This document shows positions 24,875-33,154 of a DNA stretch of 37,633 nt, in pieces (position 1 is the first letter of the stretch; every line of letters begins with the position of its first letter). The stretch is taken from contig WTJZ01000071.1 in the NCBI GenBank assembly GCA_011524615.1, positions 4,481-42,113 of the forward strand, given 5' to 3'. The notes beneath the pieces were generated by a model. That model worked only from the letters and a program-made list of their open reading frames with translations. It had not been told where the DNA came from and did no database searches. Made by a program: the position numbers and the translations under genes. This stretch comes from Akkermansiaceae bacterium (GTDB taxonomy: Bacteria > Verrucomicrobiota > Verrucomicrobiia > Verrucomicrobiales > Akkermansiaceae).

Positions 24875-25258
24875 CTATGCCCGATCACTAGATTCGCCTC
24901 GAGGATTCAGCTGCCTCATGGCCCAGAATATGATCGCGACTACCATGATGAGACTCGTACCAAAAACGACCACCATCTCTAACAAGACTCCGTGCGAGTA
25001 CCCTTGTACATGAGCTAACCTTAACAACGGGCGTACCTTCTGCGCCTCTACCGCATCTGGGCTCGCCTGCTTACTCTCATGACCGTAAGTGACAGTCCGC
25101 ACGCCCAATGAACTGGGCAACGGTTGCTGGTATTGAACGTGGGAACGTTCCCTTGTGACGGAATCTACTCCGACCGTCAGTTCCCCTCCATTCGCATGAG
25201 CACCGAGTATCAGACTGATCACCAGACACTCCCAATATGTTCTCCATCGTCCCCTCAT
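24875..25258 (-). CDS. Hypothetical exported or membrane protein
   Basis: 127 residues, family not recognised. A signal-like hydrophobic segment lies at about 10-22. A polar middle part follows (about 23-90), then a strong transmembrane helix (about 91-114) with a short basic, Ser/Asp-rich cytoplasmic tail. It is flanked by unrelated genes on the same strand, about 200 bases after the methyltransferase fusion. The frame has normal composition and no overlap with other genes, which is the main support for its being real. Confidence 0.6.
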   Translation of the reverse strand: MRGRWRTYWECLVISLILGAHANGGELTVGVDSVTRERSHVQYQQPLPSSLGVRTVTYGHESKQASPDAVEAQKVRPLLRLAHVQGYSHGVLLEMVVVFGTSLIMVVAIIFWAMRQLNPRGESSDRA

Positions 25259-25463
25259 ACACTTATCTCGGTTTCTCGCAGCACCTCAGAATATGGTCAC
25301 GACGCTCACCTTCTACCATGAGTACCTGAACCATCTCCGCACGCTACTACACCGAAATACGCCTCCAGACCACAATCGTCAACAAAACACAAAGAGTCCC
25401 ACCACAAAATGATCTTCCTAAGATAAAAAACGACAAAATAGACAACTCTCATTCCCACACAAC

Positions 25464-26744
25464 TTAAGAGCGACATGCACGAGCCTCCGCCCCGCTCGCA
25501 TCCAATGCGGCTTGCAGGACGCGATCCATCATAGGCATCTTCATCACCCAGCCTATGTATGCAAACCTCACATCCAGGTGCTGAAAGGCCTCCGCTACGG
25601 CTCTCACACCATCCTCGACGACATCCCCGCGCTCATACCTGATTCGACTTAATATCTCGTGATGCTCCTCCGCATCCCTCATCTCGAGCGCTTCAGGGTT
25701 TTGCTTTTTTAACCATAGCCTCAACTGACCACAAATCCCACAAGTTTGAGAAATATATAGCTGCCCCTCAGGATAACTCACAGGCGTTAATCTAACCATG
25801 TAAGGTCTCCTCCCTTTCCGGTAACTGCCCCACTCAGCTCCAAATCGGCGTTGCATATCCTCTCCTTCTGACCAATTCGCTATCCCCAGCGAGTAAACCA
25901 CAGACATCACCGCCACCACAACTGGCACCCAACTGCCAATCATCCATCCCCAGACTAGCAAGCAGAAACACATTGAGAGCTGCATCGGATTACGGCAATA
26001 CGCGTAAACTCCGGTAGTCACTAACTTAACGGGAGGGTCATAAGGAATAGGCGTTCCGCCCCCTCGGGTCGCAAACTCAATCACACCCGACACTCCAGGA
26101 ACCGCCAAGAACAACAAGACTACTACAAACATCCCATTCTCGATCCGCCCTCTTTCCCCGATTCGTTCCATAGCAGCAGACAACGCAGAACTCTCCACCA
26201 TAAAGGGAAGCAGGAACGTAGCGAGTAAGATAAAGGTCAAGGAGACAAACAAAGCCCTAAACTCCACCCAGTGGTACTCTATTACCGCATAATTCATCAC
26301 CAGCGAAGGAACTAATACTAACAATATTAATAAAGCCTCACCAATCAACCACCCCTCCTCTAATTCGAGTAAGGGAGATAGCATGGGCATCAGCAGGAGA
26401 TCGATGACTAGAGACAACACTACAGTCACCACGGTCGCCATTAACCACCCTAATCTCCGTATGAAGAATTGCAAAAAGGTAGCCAAACTCCCCCATAGAA
26501 CGACCCAGCCCAGATAGAGCCCAACAGGCATCCCCAAGACCAGACTCCCCTCACTAGGAAATCCCCAACCTCCGGCACTCACCATCCACAGGTTCACCAC
26601 AGGGAGCATCACAGCGTGCCATACTACCGACACAAGCACAGCAACCCATACTCGCTGATGCCAAGCTCCTAGTATACCCACCAATAACGCGGATACGAGA
26701 GGCAGGTACAGAGCCACCCCTTCGACCAAGAGAGCCCGATCCAT
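25464..26744 (-). CDS. Polytopic membrane protein: isoprenylcysteine-type methyltransferase fused to a thioredoxin-like domain
   Basis: About 426 residues. Seven or more hydrophobic helices occupy about 1-220. An ICMT/PEMT-like methyltransferase part follows (about 225-315) with GVYAYCRNPMQLS, which matches the family's 'G-x-Y-x-x-x-R-x-P' SAM-binding segment, and a downstream E-x-x-M...FG..W..Y. The last 100 residues start LYISQTCGICGQLRLWL with a C-x-x-C (about 335-338) and resemble the DCC/thioredoxin-like family. The ATG at 26744 is one base after the upstream stop; a TTG at 26753 is an alternative. It is co-transcribed with the preceding membrane SRPBCC gene. The combination suggests a redox-linked lipid or thiol methylation role, which is inference. 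The substrate is unknown. Confidence 0.75.
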   Translation of the reverse strand: MDRALLVEGVALYLPLVSALLVGILGAWHQRVWVAVLVSVVWHAVMLPVVNLWMVSAGGWGFPSEGSLVLGMPVGLYLGWVVLWGSLATFLQFFIRRLGWLMATVVTVVLSLVIDLLLMPMLSPLLELEEGWLIGEALLILLVLVPSLVMNYAVIEYHWVEFRALFVSLTFILLATFLLPFMVESSALSAAMERIGERGRIENGMFVVVLLFLAVPGVSGVIEFATRGGGTPIPYDPPVKLVTTGVYAYCRNPMQLSMCFCLLVWGWMIGSWVPVVVAVMSVVYSLGIANWSEGEDMQRRFGAEWGSYRKGRRPYMVRLTPVSYPEGQLYISQTCGICGQLRLWLKKQNPEALEMRDAEEHHEILSRIRYERGDVVEDGVRAVAEAFQHLDVRFAYIGWVMKMPMMDRVLQAALDASGAEARACRS

Positions 26745-26745
26745 G

Positions 26746-27618
26746 TTACTCAAAGGTTTGATCCACTAAATACTCACCCGCCAACTTCACCCCATATCGC
26801 TCCAACGGTTTAAAGTACCATGCGGGATCTAGTAACCGATCATACTTCATCTCTATCTGCACTACACATCCATTGTCACCTTCCTCCCGTAGAGACCAAG
26901 TAATCGTCTTCCAGTCCAACCAGTGAGCGATGTGGCTCTCATCCCTCACACACGTATACTTAATCATATCCCCCTCCTGCTCCTCTACACGCAAGACCAA
27001 ATCTCCCGGCTCCCCCTCTCCACCTGCAAAGTGGATTACCTTCTCCCCGGCACGACCCTCTACACTCTGGGGGAGCGGAAAGCCTAACCTAAAAAACGCT
27101 GGGATCTCGTCTAAATCAAACTGAGGCCCCTGAATCAACAACTCCCGAGCCTCCTCTATTGGCAACTCAACTTCACACTCCACCGTAACCGATTCTGCCC
27201 GTTCGAAAGATAACGCATCCACTACCCCCTCTAGACTACACACTAACAACACCCCTACTATACAGCTATTCAACTTCTTCCGCTCCTTCGCCCGATCTAC
27301 ATTATGCCCTATCACTCCACCGACCAAATAAAACAAGGGCGCAGCCATTAAGATACAGACCACTCCCTCAATTAATAGGATCCCTGATAATAATAACGCC
27401 AATGTGATCCCCTTCATAATGACTCCTGTTGCACTCTTCGGCTTGGGCGCACACGCTAGTGCAATCGAGAGAAACAGCGGTATCCCAATAAACAGTAAGC
27501 TACTCTGCTCCAAATGATTCCTATCCAGAATCCGATATCCCAGTGACGCCATAGCCACCACTACACAGATCACAATCCAACTCTTAACCGACTTTGACAT
27601 CTCTCTCTGCTGCTTCAT
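26746..27618 (-). CDS. Membrane protein with C-terminal SRPBCC-like domain
   Basis: 290 residues from ATG 27618, which has a good binding site (GAGGTGG, about five bases upstream). The longer frame from a TTG at 27654 is less likely. Four hydrophobic helices occupy about 12-145. A soluble domain of about 140 residues follows (VTVECEVELPIEEARELL...), with the alternating strand pattern and ...YVCVRDESHIAHWLDWKTITW-type segment expected for the START/polyketide-cyclase (SRPBCC) fold, which binds hydrophobic ligands. It is first in a two-gene unit with the methyltransferase fusion; a shared lipid substrate is possible. The fold call is tentative. Confidence 0.6.
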   Translation of the reverse strand: MKQQREMSKSVKSWIVICVVVAMASLGYRILDRNHLEQSSLLFIGIPLFLSIALACAPKPKSATGVIMKGITLALLLSGILLIEGVVCILMAAPLFYLVGGVIGHNVDRAKERKKLNSCIVGVLLVCSLEGVVDALSFERAESVTVECEVELPIEEARELLIQGPQFDLDEIPAFFRLGFPLPQSVEGRAGEKVIHFAGGEGEPGDLVLRVEEQEGDMIKYTCVRDESHIAHWLDWKTITWSLREEGDNGCVVQIEMKYDRLLDPAWYFKPLERYGVKLAGEYLVDQTFE

Positions 27619-27801
27619 TAATCCACCTCTAAGCAAAACCAAACACAATATCAAGTATTTTCAGAAAATACTGAAACAAAATAAAGAGCGCGCCACATTT
27701 ACAGACTAAATGCTTTACATTAACCCCACTTATAATTAACAAAACTCATCTCTATCATCATTCAAACTTATATAAGAATATAGATATTGAGACCCATTAT
27801 C

Positions 27802-27819
27802 ATCAGTTGATAAACTGAT
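27802..27819. promoter_or_regulatory. Palindrome, candidate operator upstream of the electron-transfer cluster
   Basis: ATCAGTT-GATA-AACTGAT is a perfect 7-base inverted repeat with a 4-base centre, 67 bases before the first gene of the cluster. It also contains TTGAT in the overlap but does not match a full TTGAT-N4-ATCAA FNR/NnrR box. It lies in the 267-base divergent region between 27618 and 27886, where no gene is seen; TATAAT occurs at 27731-27736 without a good -35. Confidence 0.35.
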
Positions 27820-27885
27820 ACCTTTCATCAAAAAATCGCATAGCTCCAAAACCTTAATTGGAGTGCCAAGTGCTAATAGTAGTCG

Positions 27886-29907
27886 TTGGCTACTTCATTT
27901 ACATCTCGAACCAAAGGGCAGAACGCGACCAAACTAACTGGCATCAAGGGTGACGAAAAGATCCTGGTGATCGGCAATGGTATGGTCGGATTGCACTTCT
28001 GTAAGTCTCTCATCAAAAGAGGTCTAAATAAGACGCACCGCATTCAAGTCATCGGTGCGGAGAAGGAGCCTGCCTACGACCGCATTCACCTCTCTGAATA
28101 CGTCGAAACCAAGACCGCAGACAACTTAATCTTCCAGCCTAAGCACTGGTACTCCGAGAACCATATAGATCTCACACTAGGTGAAAAGGTGATCAAAGTA
28201 GACTCAGATGATAAGTGTGTCTATACGAATAAGGGTGATCGCCATGAATATGACATCTTAGTTTTCGCCACGGGCTCAAGAGCCTTCGCGCCACCGATCG
28301 ATGGCATCGATAACAGCAAAGTAATTCTCTACAGAACGATCGAAGACGTCCAAAAGATCGTTTCCCTCTCAGAAGGTAAGGAGCACGCCACCATTATTGG
28401 AGGAGGACTCCTCGGTCTAGAGGCCGCACAAGCGGTCCAAAAGCTCCAACTCTCCTCGACCGTCATTCACCTTGGTGGGCACCTCATGCCCGCACAACTC
28501 AACCCCGCAGCGAGTACACGCCTCAAGAATATCGTCGAGTCTCAGGGCATAGAAGTCCTCCTCAAGGGGAACACCACTCAGATCAAAGAGTCTCATGACA
28601 GACTGACCCTCACACTAGATGACGGTCGCACCAAGGAAACAGACCTCGTCATCGTCTCTGCGGGGATCAGACCAAACTCAGAGGTCGCGCAAGAAGCAGG
28701 TATCAAGTGCGGTATCCGCGGAGGAATCGTCGTGGATAACCATATGGCGACCAGTGTCGACGGGATCTTCGCGATCGGAGAGTGCGCGCTCTTCAGAGGA
28801 AACATCTACGGCCTCGCTGCCCCTGGTTACGCGATGGCTGCCCACTTGGTCGCACGCCTAGCAGGTGACAAGATCGCTCCAATGCAGAAGCCAGACCTCT
28901 CGACCAAGTTAAAGATGGTCGGAGTAGACGTCACGACCATTGGTAACGCCCTCAATGATGGAGTACTCATCGAGTATAAGTCGGAGGACACCTACCGCGC
29001 CGTCACCATGACACCAAAGGGTGACCTCGTCGGTGCTCTCGGAGTAGGCGACTGGCCCGAAGCAAACCGAATTCAATCTCTCTACCAAGAAGGCGCCGTC
29101 ATCTCACAGAAGGAGAAAGACCTCTTCATCAAAGAAGGGATCCTCCGTGATGATACCGGTGAGGAGAACTCCGTACAACAATGGCCCGATAATCGCATCC
29201 TATGTAACTGCATGGGTGTGACCAAGGGCGAGATTGTTGACTGCTTCAAGACCTGTGGCGTCGATCCTGACGCGATCGCTAAGAAGACAGGAGCATCTGA
29301 TGTCTGTGGCTCATGTCGCCCACTGCTCGAGGAGCTCTGTAATAAGCCACCTTCTACCCCGACTAAGCCTGTCGCGATCAAGCGCCTTCTTACCCTCTCT
29401 ATCATCGCCTTAGTAGGCATCGCCGCCATCCTCATTCTCCCACCAGCTCCAATCGCTGACTCTGTAGAGTCATGGTACTATAAGATCGATAAGCTCTGGC
29501 GTAGTAACGTGGTCAAGCAAATCACTGGCTATGCCGTCATGCTAGTCTTCCTCCTCGGGCTACTGATCTCACTGCGTAAGAGGTTCAAGTGGTTCCGCTT
29601 CGGACACTTTAACCGTTGGCGTGTATTCCATGCCCTGTTCGGGGTTATTTCCGTGATCACCCTCTTCTTCCACACAGGATTCCACTTCGGGGATAATCTA
29701 AACTACTGGCTGATGCTCTGCTTCGTGCTCATTAATCTCCTTGGAGGAGTCGCGGGCATCGTCTCTGCGATAGAGTCCTCTGGTACGTCAGAGCTCGCTC
29801 TCAAGATGCGTAACTACAGACCGATCCTAGTCTATCTACACATCATCCTCTTCTGGCCTCTCCCTATCCTCTTAGCCTTCCACATCGCAGCAGCTTACCT
29901 GTATTAA
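27886..29907 (+). CDS. NirB-type NADH/FAD/[2Fe-2S] oxidoreductase fused to a di-heme-b-like membrane domain
   Basis: 673 residues. The first 430 are a pyridine-nucleotide:disulfide-type flavoprotein like the N-terminal half of NADH nitrite reductase NirB: FAD loop GNGMVG (30-35), NAD loop IIGGGLLGLEAA (about 171-181), GIFAIGEC (293-300). A BFD-like [2Fe-2S] domain follows with Cys440, Cys442, Cys474 and Cys477. NirB's siroheme domain is absent; instead about five transmembrane helices occupy 500-673. His582/His596 and His652/His666 are each 14 apart in two helices, the spacing used by ferric-reductase/NADPH-oxidase proteins to hold two b hemes. The start is TTG, preceded almost at once by an in-frame stop, so no ATG is available. 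It lies four bases before the multiheme cytochrome gene. Predicted role: electrons from cytoplasmic NADH across the membrane. Heme b binding is inference. Confidence 0.85.
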   Translation: MATSFTSRTKGQNATKLTGIKGDEKILVIGNGMVGLHFCKSLIKRGLNKTHRIQVIGAEKEPAYDRIHLSEYVETKTADNLIFQPKHWYSENHIDLTLGEKVIKVDSDDKCVYTNKGDRHEYDILVFATGSRAFAPPIDGIDNSKVILYRTIEDVQKIVSLSEGKEHATIIGGGLLGLEAAQAVQKLQLSSTVIHLGGHLMPAQLNPAASTRLKNIVESQGIEVLLKGNTTQIKESHDRLTLTLDDGRTKETDLVIVSAGIRPNSEVAQEAGIKCGIRGGIVVDNHMATSVDGIFAIGECALFRGNIYGLAAPGYAMAAHLVARLAGDKIAPMQKPDLSTKLKMVGVDVTTIGNALNDGVLIEYKSEDTYRAVTMTPKGDLVGALGVGDWPEANRIQSLYQEGAVISQKEKDLFIKEGILRDDTGEENSVQQWPDNRILCNCMGVTKGEIVDCFKTCGVDPDAIAKKTGASDVCGSCRPLLEELCNKPPSTPTKPVAIKRLLTLSIIALVGIAAILILPPAPIADSVESWYYKIDKLWRSNVVKQITGYAVMLVFLLGLLISLRKRFKWFRFGHFNRWRVFHALFGVISVITLFFHTGFHFGDNLNYWLMLCFVLINLLGGVAGIVSAIESSGTSELALKMRNYRPILVYLHIILFWPLPILLAFHIAAAYLY

Positions 29908-29911
29908 TCTC

Positions 29912-31351
29912 ATGATCTCTTTCCTTAAATCTTACAAGAACACCCTCATCTGGTTCGTGCTTGCAGGCGTCCTTGGAGGATACTTGAGCTATATCTTCTT
30001 CTACAGTGAGGATAAGACTGCCATCCTACCCGGTACCACCACTAACGGTCACCACCAGATCGAACAACAGTGTGATGTCTGCCATACTAATGAGAAGAAG
30101 AAAAACGTCTTCACCAGCTCTGGAGTACCGAACTCCGCTTGCACCAATTGTCATGGAGAAGACCTTGAGAACTTCAGTGACTCTCACCCGACGCGCAAGT
30201 TCAAGAACCCAGAGAATGCGATCTTCACCCAGCATATCGATGCCCTCAGCTGTGTCGAATGTCACTCCGAGCACAATGCCAAAATTACAGAGAATATGGG
30301 CGTCACCATCCCTGAGGACTTCTGCGCACACTGTCACGAGGTCACGCTGGAAAACCTCGAGTCGCACCAAACCCTCGCCTTCAATACCTGTGACGCTTCA
30401 GGCTGTCACAACTACCATGATAATGTCGCGCTAGCACCAGGCTTCCTCCTCAAGCAATTCAATGTCGCTGACCACAAGGAGGTGAAGATCAGACCTACTG
30501 GCGACTTACTCGACCGTATGGCCGAAGAAGGTATCCGACTCAAAGACCCTCTCACCGCCTCACAAGCAAACGCACCAGCCGATAAACTAGAAGACGGGAC
30601 ACACCTCGATGACTGGGATCACTCTGCACATGCTCGAGCTGGAGTCAACTGCATGGACTGCCACACCGATCGTCGTAATGCTCCTGGAGTAGCATGGATC
30701 GAGAACCCAACACACAAGACCTGTGCCAAGTGTCACGATGTCGAAACTGAGGACTTCTACAAAGGCAAACACGGCATGCGCCTGAAGGAGGACTTAAGCC
30801 CGATGACTCCTGCTATGGCCCGTATCGCCATGCATACAGATGCGGCGCACCAAGAACTCGACTGTAACTCCTGTCACACCTCTCACCGCTACGACCGAGA
30901 GTTCGCCTCCTATCAAGCGTGTATCCAGTGTCATGACGATGAACACACTCAGAACTACGAGAAGTCCAAGCACTTCAAGGCATGGAAGAGTGAGATCAAA
31001 CACGCATCCCCGACCGGCAGCGGAGTCTCCTGCGCTACCTGCCACATGCCGACAGTCGAGCGCGGTGGTAGCCTAGTGGTGAACCATAACCAAAGCGAAA
31101 ACCTTACCCCGAACGAAAAGATGCTGAAGAACACCTGCCTACACTGCCACGGTGCAGAGTTCGCCATGAGTGCGCTCGCAGATGAGAACCTGATACAGAA
31201 GAACTTCTTCGGTGAACCAGAGCGCCGCCATCCAGGTGTCAGTTGGGCCGTAGAGGCGGCTGTCAAGCGAGGGCATGAAGCTGAGGAAGAAATGAAAGCA
31301 TACCTAGAAGCCTTTAAAGACAACGAAGTCATCGAATACAACCAACGATAA
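29912..31351 (+). CDS. Membrane-anchored undecaheme cytochrome c
   Basis: 479 residues with an N-terminal membrane anchor (about 12-31) and a periplasmic part carrying ten CXXCH heme sites (first cysteines at 54, 77, 114, 138, 247, 271, 318, 337, 374, 409) plus one CX4CH (Cys160, Cys165, His166), 11 in all. Many additional His residues could be distal ligands. No CXXCK site is present, so it is not a standard NrfA or OTR. The layout recalls multiheme families of the NapC/HAO/OTR type, but I cannot assign it to one. It is directly downstream of the membrane NADH oxidoreductase and is the likely acceptor of its electrons. It may pass them to a terminal acceptor or have its own reductase site. 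Confidence 0.92.
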   Translation: MISFLKSYKNTLIWFVLAGVLGGYLSYIFFYSEDKTAILPGTTTNGHHQIEQQCDVCHTNEKKKNVFTSSGVPNSACTNCHGEDLENFSDSHPTRKFKNPENAIFTQHIDALSCVECHSEHNAKITENMGVTIPEDFCAHCHEVTLENLESHQTLAFNTCDASGCHNYHDNVALAPGFLLKQFNVADHKEVKIRPTGDLLDRMAEEGIRLKDPLTASQANAPADKLEDGTHLDDWDHSAHARAGVNCMDCHTDRRNAPGVAWIENPTHKTCAKCHDVETEDFYKGKHGMRLKEDLSPMTPAMARIAMHTDAAHQELDCNSCHTSHRYDREFASYQACIQCHDDEHTQNYEKSKHFKAWKSEIKHASPTGSGVSCATCHMPTVERGGSLVVNHNQSENLTPNEKMLKNTCLHCHGAEFAMSALADENLIQKNFFGEPERRHPGVSWAVEAAVKRGHEAEEEMKAYLEAFKDNEVIEYNQR

Positions 31352-31361
31352 CCCCTTTCTC

Positions 31362-31450
31362 TCCCGCCCTGCGGGAATGAAAAAATCGGAGAATCGGCTC
31401 ACCAGTTTGATTCTCTTTCCACAAACAACCAACCAATAGAGCCGATCTCC
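31362..31450 (+). promoter_or_regulatory. Leader with mutually exclusive hairpins before the Tll0287-like gene
   Basis: TCCCGC-CCT-GCGGGA (31362-31376) forms a small hairpin. GGAGAATCGGCTC (31388-31400) can pair either with GATTCTC (31409-31415, followed by TTTCC) or with GAGCCGATCTCC (31439-31450, one bulge). The two pairings exclude each other, an arrangement typical of attenuators. This could separate expression of the first two genes from the following ones. Structure seen by eye only. Confidence 0.4.
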
Positions 31451-31480
31451 AGAGAGGCTACTAACCTAAAAAACAAGACT

Positions 31481-32104
31481 ATGAAACTGAAAAAGCAAAT
31501 CGCTAGCGCACTTATTGCGCTCGGAGCAAGCTCAATGCTTCTCGGACTCTGCTCATGCGGCGGAAGTTCAGAGGCTACAACAGATGCAGATTACTCAGCA
31601 GAGCAGGTCGCAGAAGCACTCTACACCGTACTCTTCGCTGACCGAAAAATGTATGCCTCTAAGATCGTTAACCGTCTCGTAAAAGAAGACAAGGTGATCA
31701 AGGCCCACGAAGAATGGAAAGAAAACAAAGCGCTTCTCCTCCCAGCACAGATGTTCCGTGAAGGAGCAGAAACTGTTGACGGTATGGACAAGCCTTTCGA
31801 GTTCTCTTACTCACTCCAGTCACTCTGGCCTCTCAACATGGAGAATGCTAAGAAGCGTACTCCAGCAGTAATGGAAGGTCTCGCAGCCGTATCAGACGAG
31901 TCATCTGAGTTCTACGGTAAGAAGTGGACCGGTGAAGAAGTCATCGGTGGGCAAAAGTACTTCGTCGGTGTTTACCCAGACCGTGCAGTCGCTCCAGCAT
32001 GTTGGACATGTCACAACAACCACGACAACCGTCAGCCTGACTATCCTGAATTCAAGAAGGGTGATGTTATGGGTGGTATCGTGATCCGTCTACCTAAGAG
32101 CTAA
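31481..32104 (+). CDS. Tll0287-like (DUF3365) single-heme c-type lipoprotein
   Basis: 207 residues. The N-terminal segment is lipoprotein-like, with the modified cysteine probably Cys26 in LCSC. The Tll0287-like domain ends in the family pattern VAPACWTCHNNH (one CXXCH heme site) followed by FKKGDVMGGIVIRLP. Related domains are heme-binding PAS-like sensors or small redox carriers. Here there is no attached signalling domain, so a periplasmic redox or ligand-binding role is likely. It follows the multiheme gene after 129 bases containing the alternative hairpins and is followed by its own terminator. Its strong codon bias suggests good expression. Confidence 0.85.
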   Translation: MKLKKQIASALIALGASSMLLGLCSCGGSSEATTDADYSAEQVAEALYTVLFADRKMYASKIVNRLVKEDKVIKAHEEWKENKALLLPAQMFREGAETVDGMDKPFEFSYSLQSLWPLNMENAKKRTPAVMEGLAAVSDESSEFYGKKWTGEEVIGGQKYFVGVYPDRAVAPACWTCHNNHDNRQPDYPEFKKGDVMGGIVIRLPKS

Positions 32105-32121
32105 GCCATATTGTTCTCATG

Positions 32122-32159
32122 GAGTAGGGGGATGGTTAGCCCCCCCTACTCAATTTTAT
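32122..32159 (+). terminator. Rho-independent terminator after the Tll0287-like gene
   Basis: GAGTAGGGGG (32122-32131) and CCCCCTACTC (32142-32151) form a perfect 10-base stem, followed by AATTTTATT. The next gene starts at 32173, so it either has its own promoter or depends on readthrough. Confidence 0.85.
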
Positions 32160-32172
32160 TCCCACACTCCCT

Positions 32173-32583
32173 ATGAAAAAGTTCGGACACCCAATCTACC
32201 TTCTCAGTGTTGGCCTCACCTTCGCCACCACCACCTTCCTGTCATGCCAGAAGGAAGAAGAAACCGCTCACGCACCCGCTAAGACACATCACCTCGCCGC
32301 AGATTGGGCTCCCTCTGACCCAGAACTCATTCTCGGTAAGAAAATCTATGATGCAGAGTGCGCCCTCTGCCACGACCATGGCGAAGAACAATCTCCCAAG
32401 TTAGGCAAAGAAAAGGAATGGGCCCATCGCAAGACCCAGCCTGTAGACGTCATTATCAAGAAGGCCATCGACGGCTTCCTCGGAGAAGACGGTGAAATGC
32501 CAGCCCGAGGCGGATCAGACTACCTCACTGATGAAGAGGTCGCAGCTGCTGTTAAGTTCATGCTCGCTACCCCCACCCACTAA
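32173..32583 (+). CDS. Class I cytochrome c lipoprotein
   Basis: 136 residues. A signal with lipobox-like FLSC (Cys25) suggests membrane anchoring by lipid. One heme site CALCH and a probable axial Met in GEMPARGG are the usual class I (cytochrome c5/c553-like) arrangement. The C-terminal helix LTDEEVAAAVKFML is typical. Small soluble electron carrier on the outer face of the inner membrane, likely linking the multiheme cytochrome or another donor with an oxidase or reductase. It is followed after 47 bases by the globin. Confidence 0.9.
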   Translation: MKKFGHPIYLLSVGLTFATTTFLSCQKEEETAHAPAKTHHLAADWAPSDPELILGKKIYDAECALCHDHGEEQSPKLGKEKEWAHRKTQPVDVIIKKAIDGFLGEDGEMPARGGSDYLTDEEVAAAVKFMLATPTH

Positions 32584-32630
32584 TCAACTTTCTCTACTCT
32601 TACTCAAGAACCCACAAAACCAAAAACATT

Positions 32631-33104
32631 ATGTCATTATTCAACTTCAAGAAAAAGGAAGCAGAAGCAGCACCAGCACAAGGACCACTTACCGAGGCTC
32701 AAAAAGACCTCGTCCAGTCTAGCTGGGAAAAGGTTGTCCCAATCGCAGATACCGCTGCAGAACTCTTCTACGGTAAGCTCTTCGAACTCGACCCAGCCGT
32801 TAAGCCTCTCTTCGCTAACAGCGATATGTCAGAGCAAGGTAAGAAGCTTATGCAAATGATCACCGTCGCAGTCAAAGGACTCGATAACCTCGGTGAACTC
32901 GTACCAGCAGTACAGAAGCTCGGCGAACGCCACAATGGCTACGGAGTCACAGCAGAGCACTACGATACCGTTGGTGCGGCTCTCCTCGACACCCTCGAAA
33001 AAGGACTCGGTGAGGCCTTCACTCCTGAGACTAAAGAGGCTTGGACGATCACATACACCACTCTCGCTTCTGTCATGAAGGAAGCTCAGTTCGGTAAGGC
33101 ATAA
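32631..33104 (+). CDS. Single-domain bacterial globin
   Basis: 157 residues. The globin fold begins at about residue 20 (LTEAQKDLVQSSWEKVVPIADTAAELFYGKLFEL) after a short Lys/Ala-rich, Gly/Pro-containing extension. Phe61 in PLFANS fits CD1; the proximal F8 His is His101 in LGERHNGYGV. The length and motifs match flavohemoglobin-type and Vitreoscilla-type globin domains without the reductase part. It has no signal peptide, so it is cytoplasmic. Such globins bind oxygen and remove nitric oxide, which suggests that the cytochrome cluster deals with nitrogen oxides or low oxygen. A clear terminator follows. Confidence 0.93.
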   Translation: MSLFNFKKKEAEAAPAQGPLTEAQKDLVQSSWEKVVPIADTAAELFYGKLFELDPAVKPLFANSDMSEQGKKLMQMITVAVKGLDNLGELVPAVQKLGERHNGYGVTAEHYDTVGAALLDTLEKGLGEAFTPETKEAWTITYTTLASVMKEAQFGKA

Positions 33105-33154
33105 GCCCCGAACACCGCATATTCTGACCCACAGTTCAGTCTTGTCAACAAACG

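Noticed and set aside
27707..27736. Possible promoter with TATAAT at 27731-27736
   Set aside because: The nearest -35-like TTTACA is only 11 bases away, too short, and the box is more than 140 bases before the first gene.
27808..27820. FNR/NnrR box in the redox cluster upstream region
   Set aside because: Only the TTGAT half fits; the second half reads TGATA rather than ATCAA. I report only the palindrome.
30006..30434. 142-codon frame overlapping the multiheme cytochrome in another frame
   Set aside because: The cytochrome frame has eleven heme sites over the full length; the alternative is rich in Ser/Arg/Thr as expected for a frame shadow.
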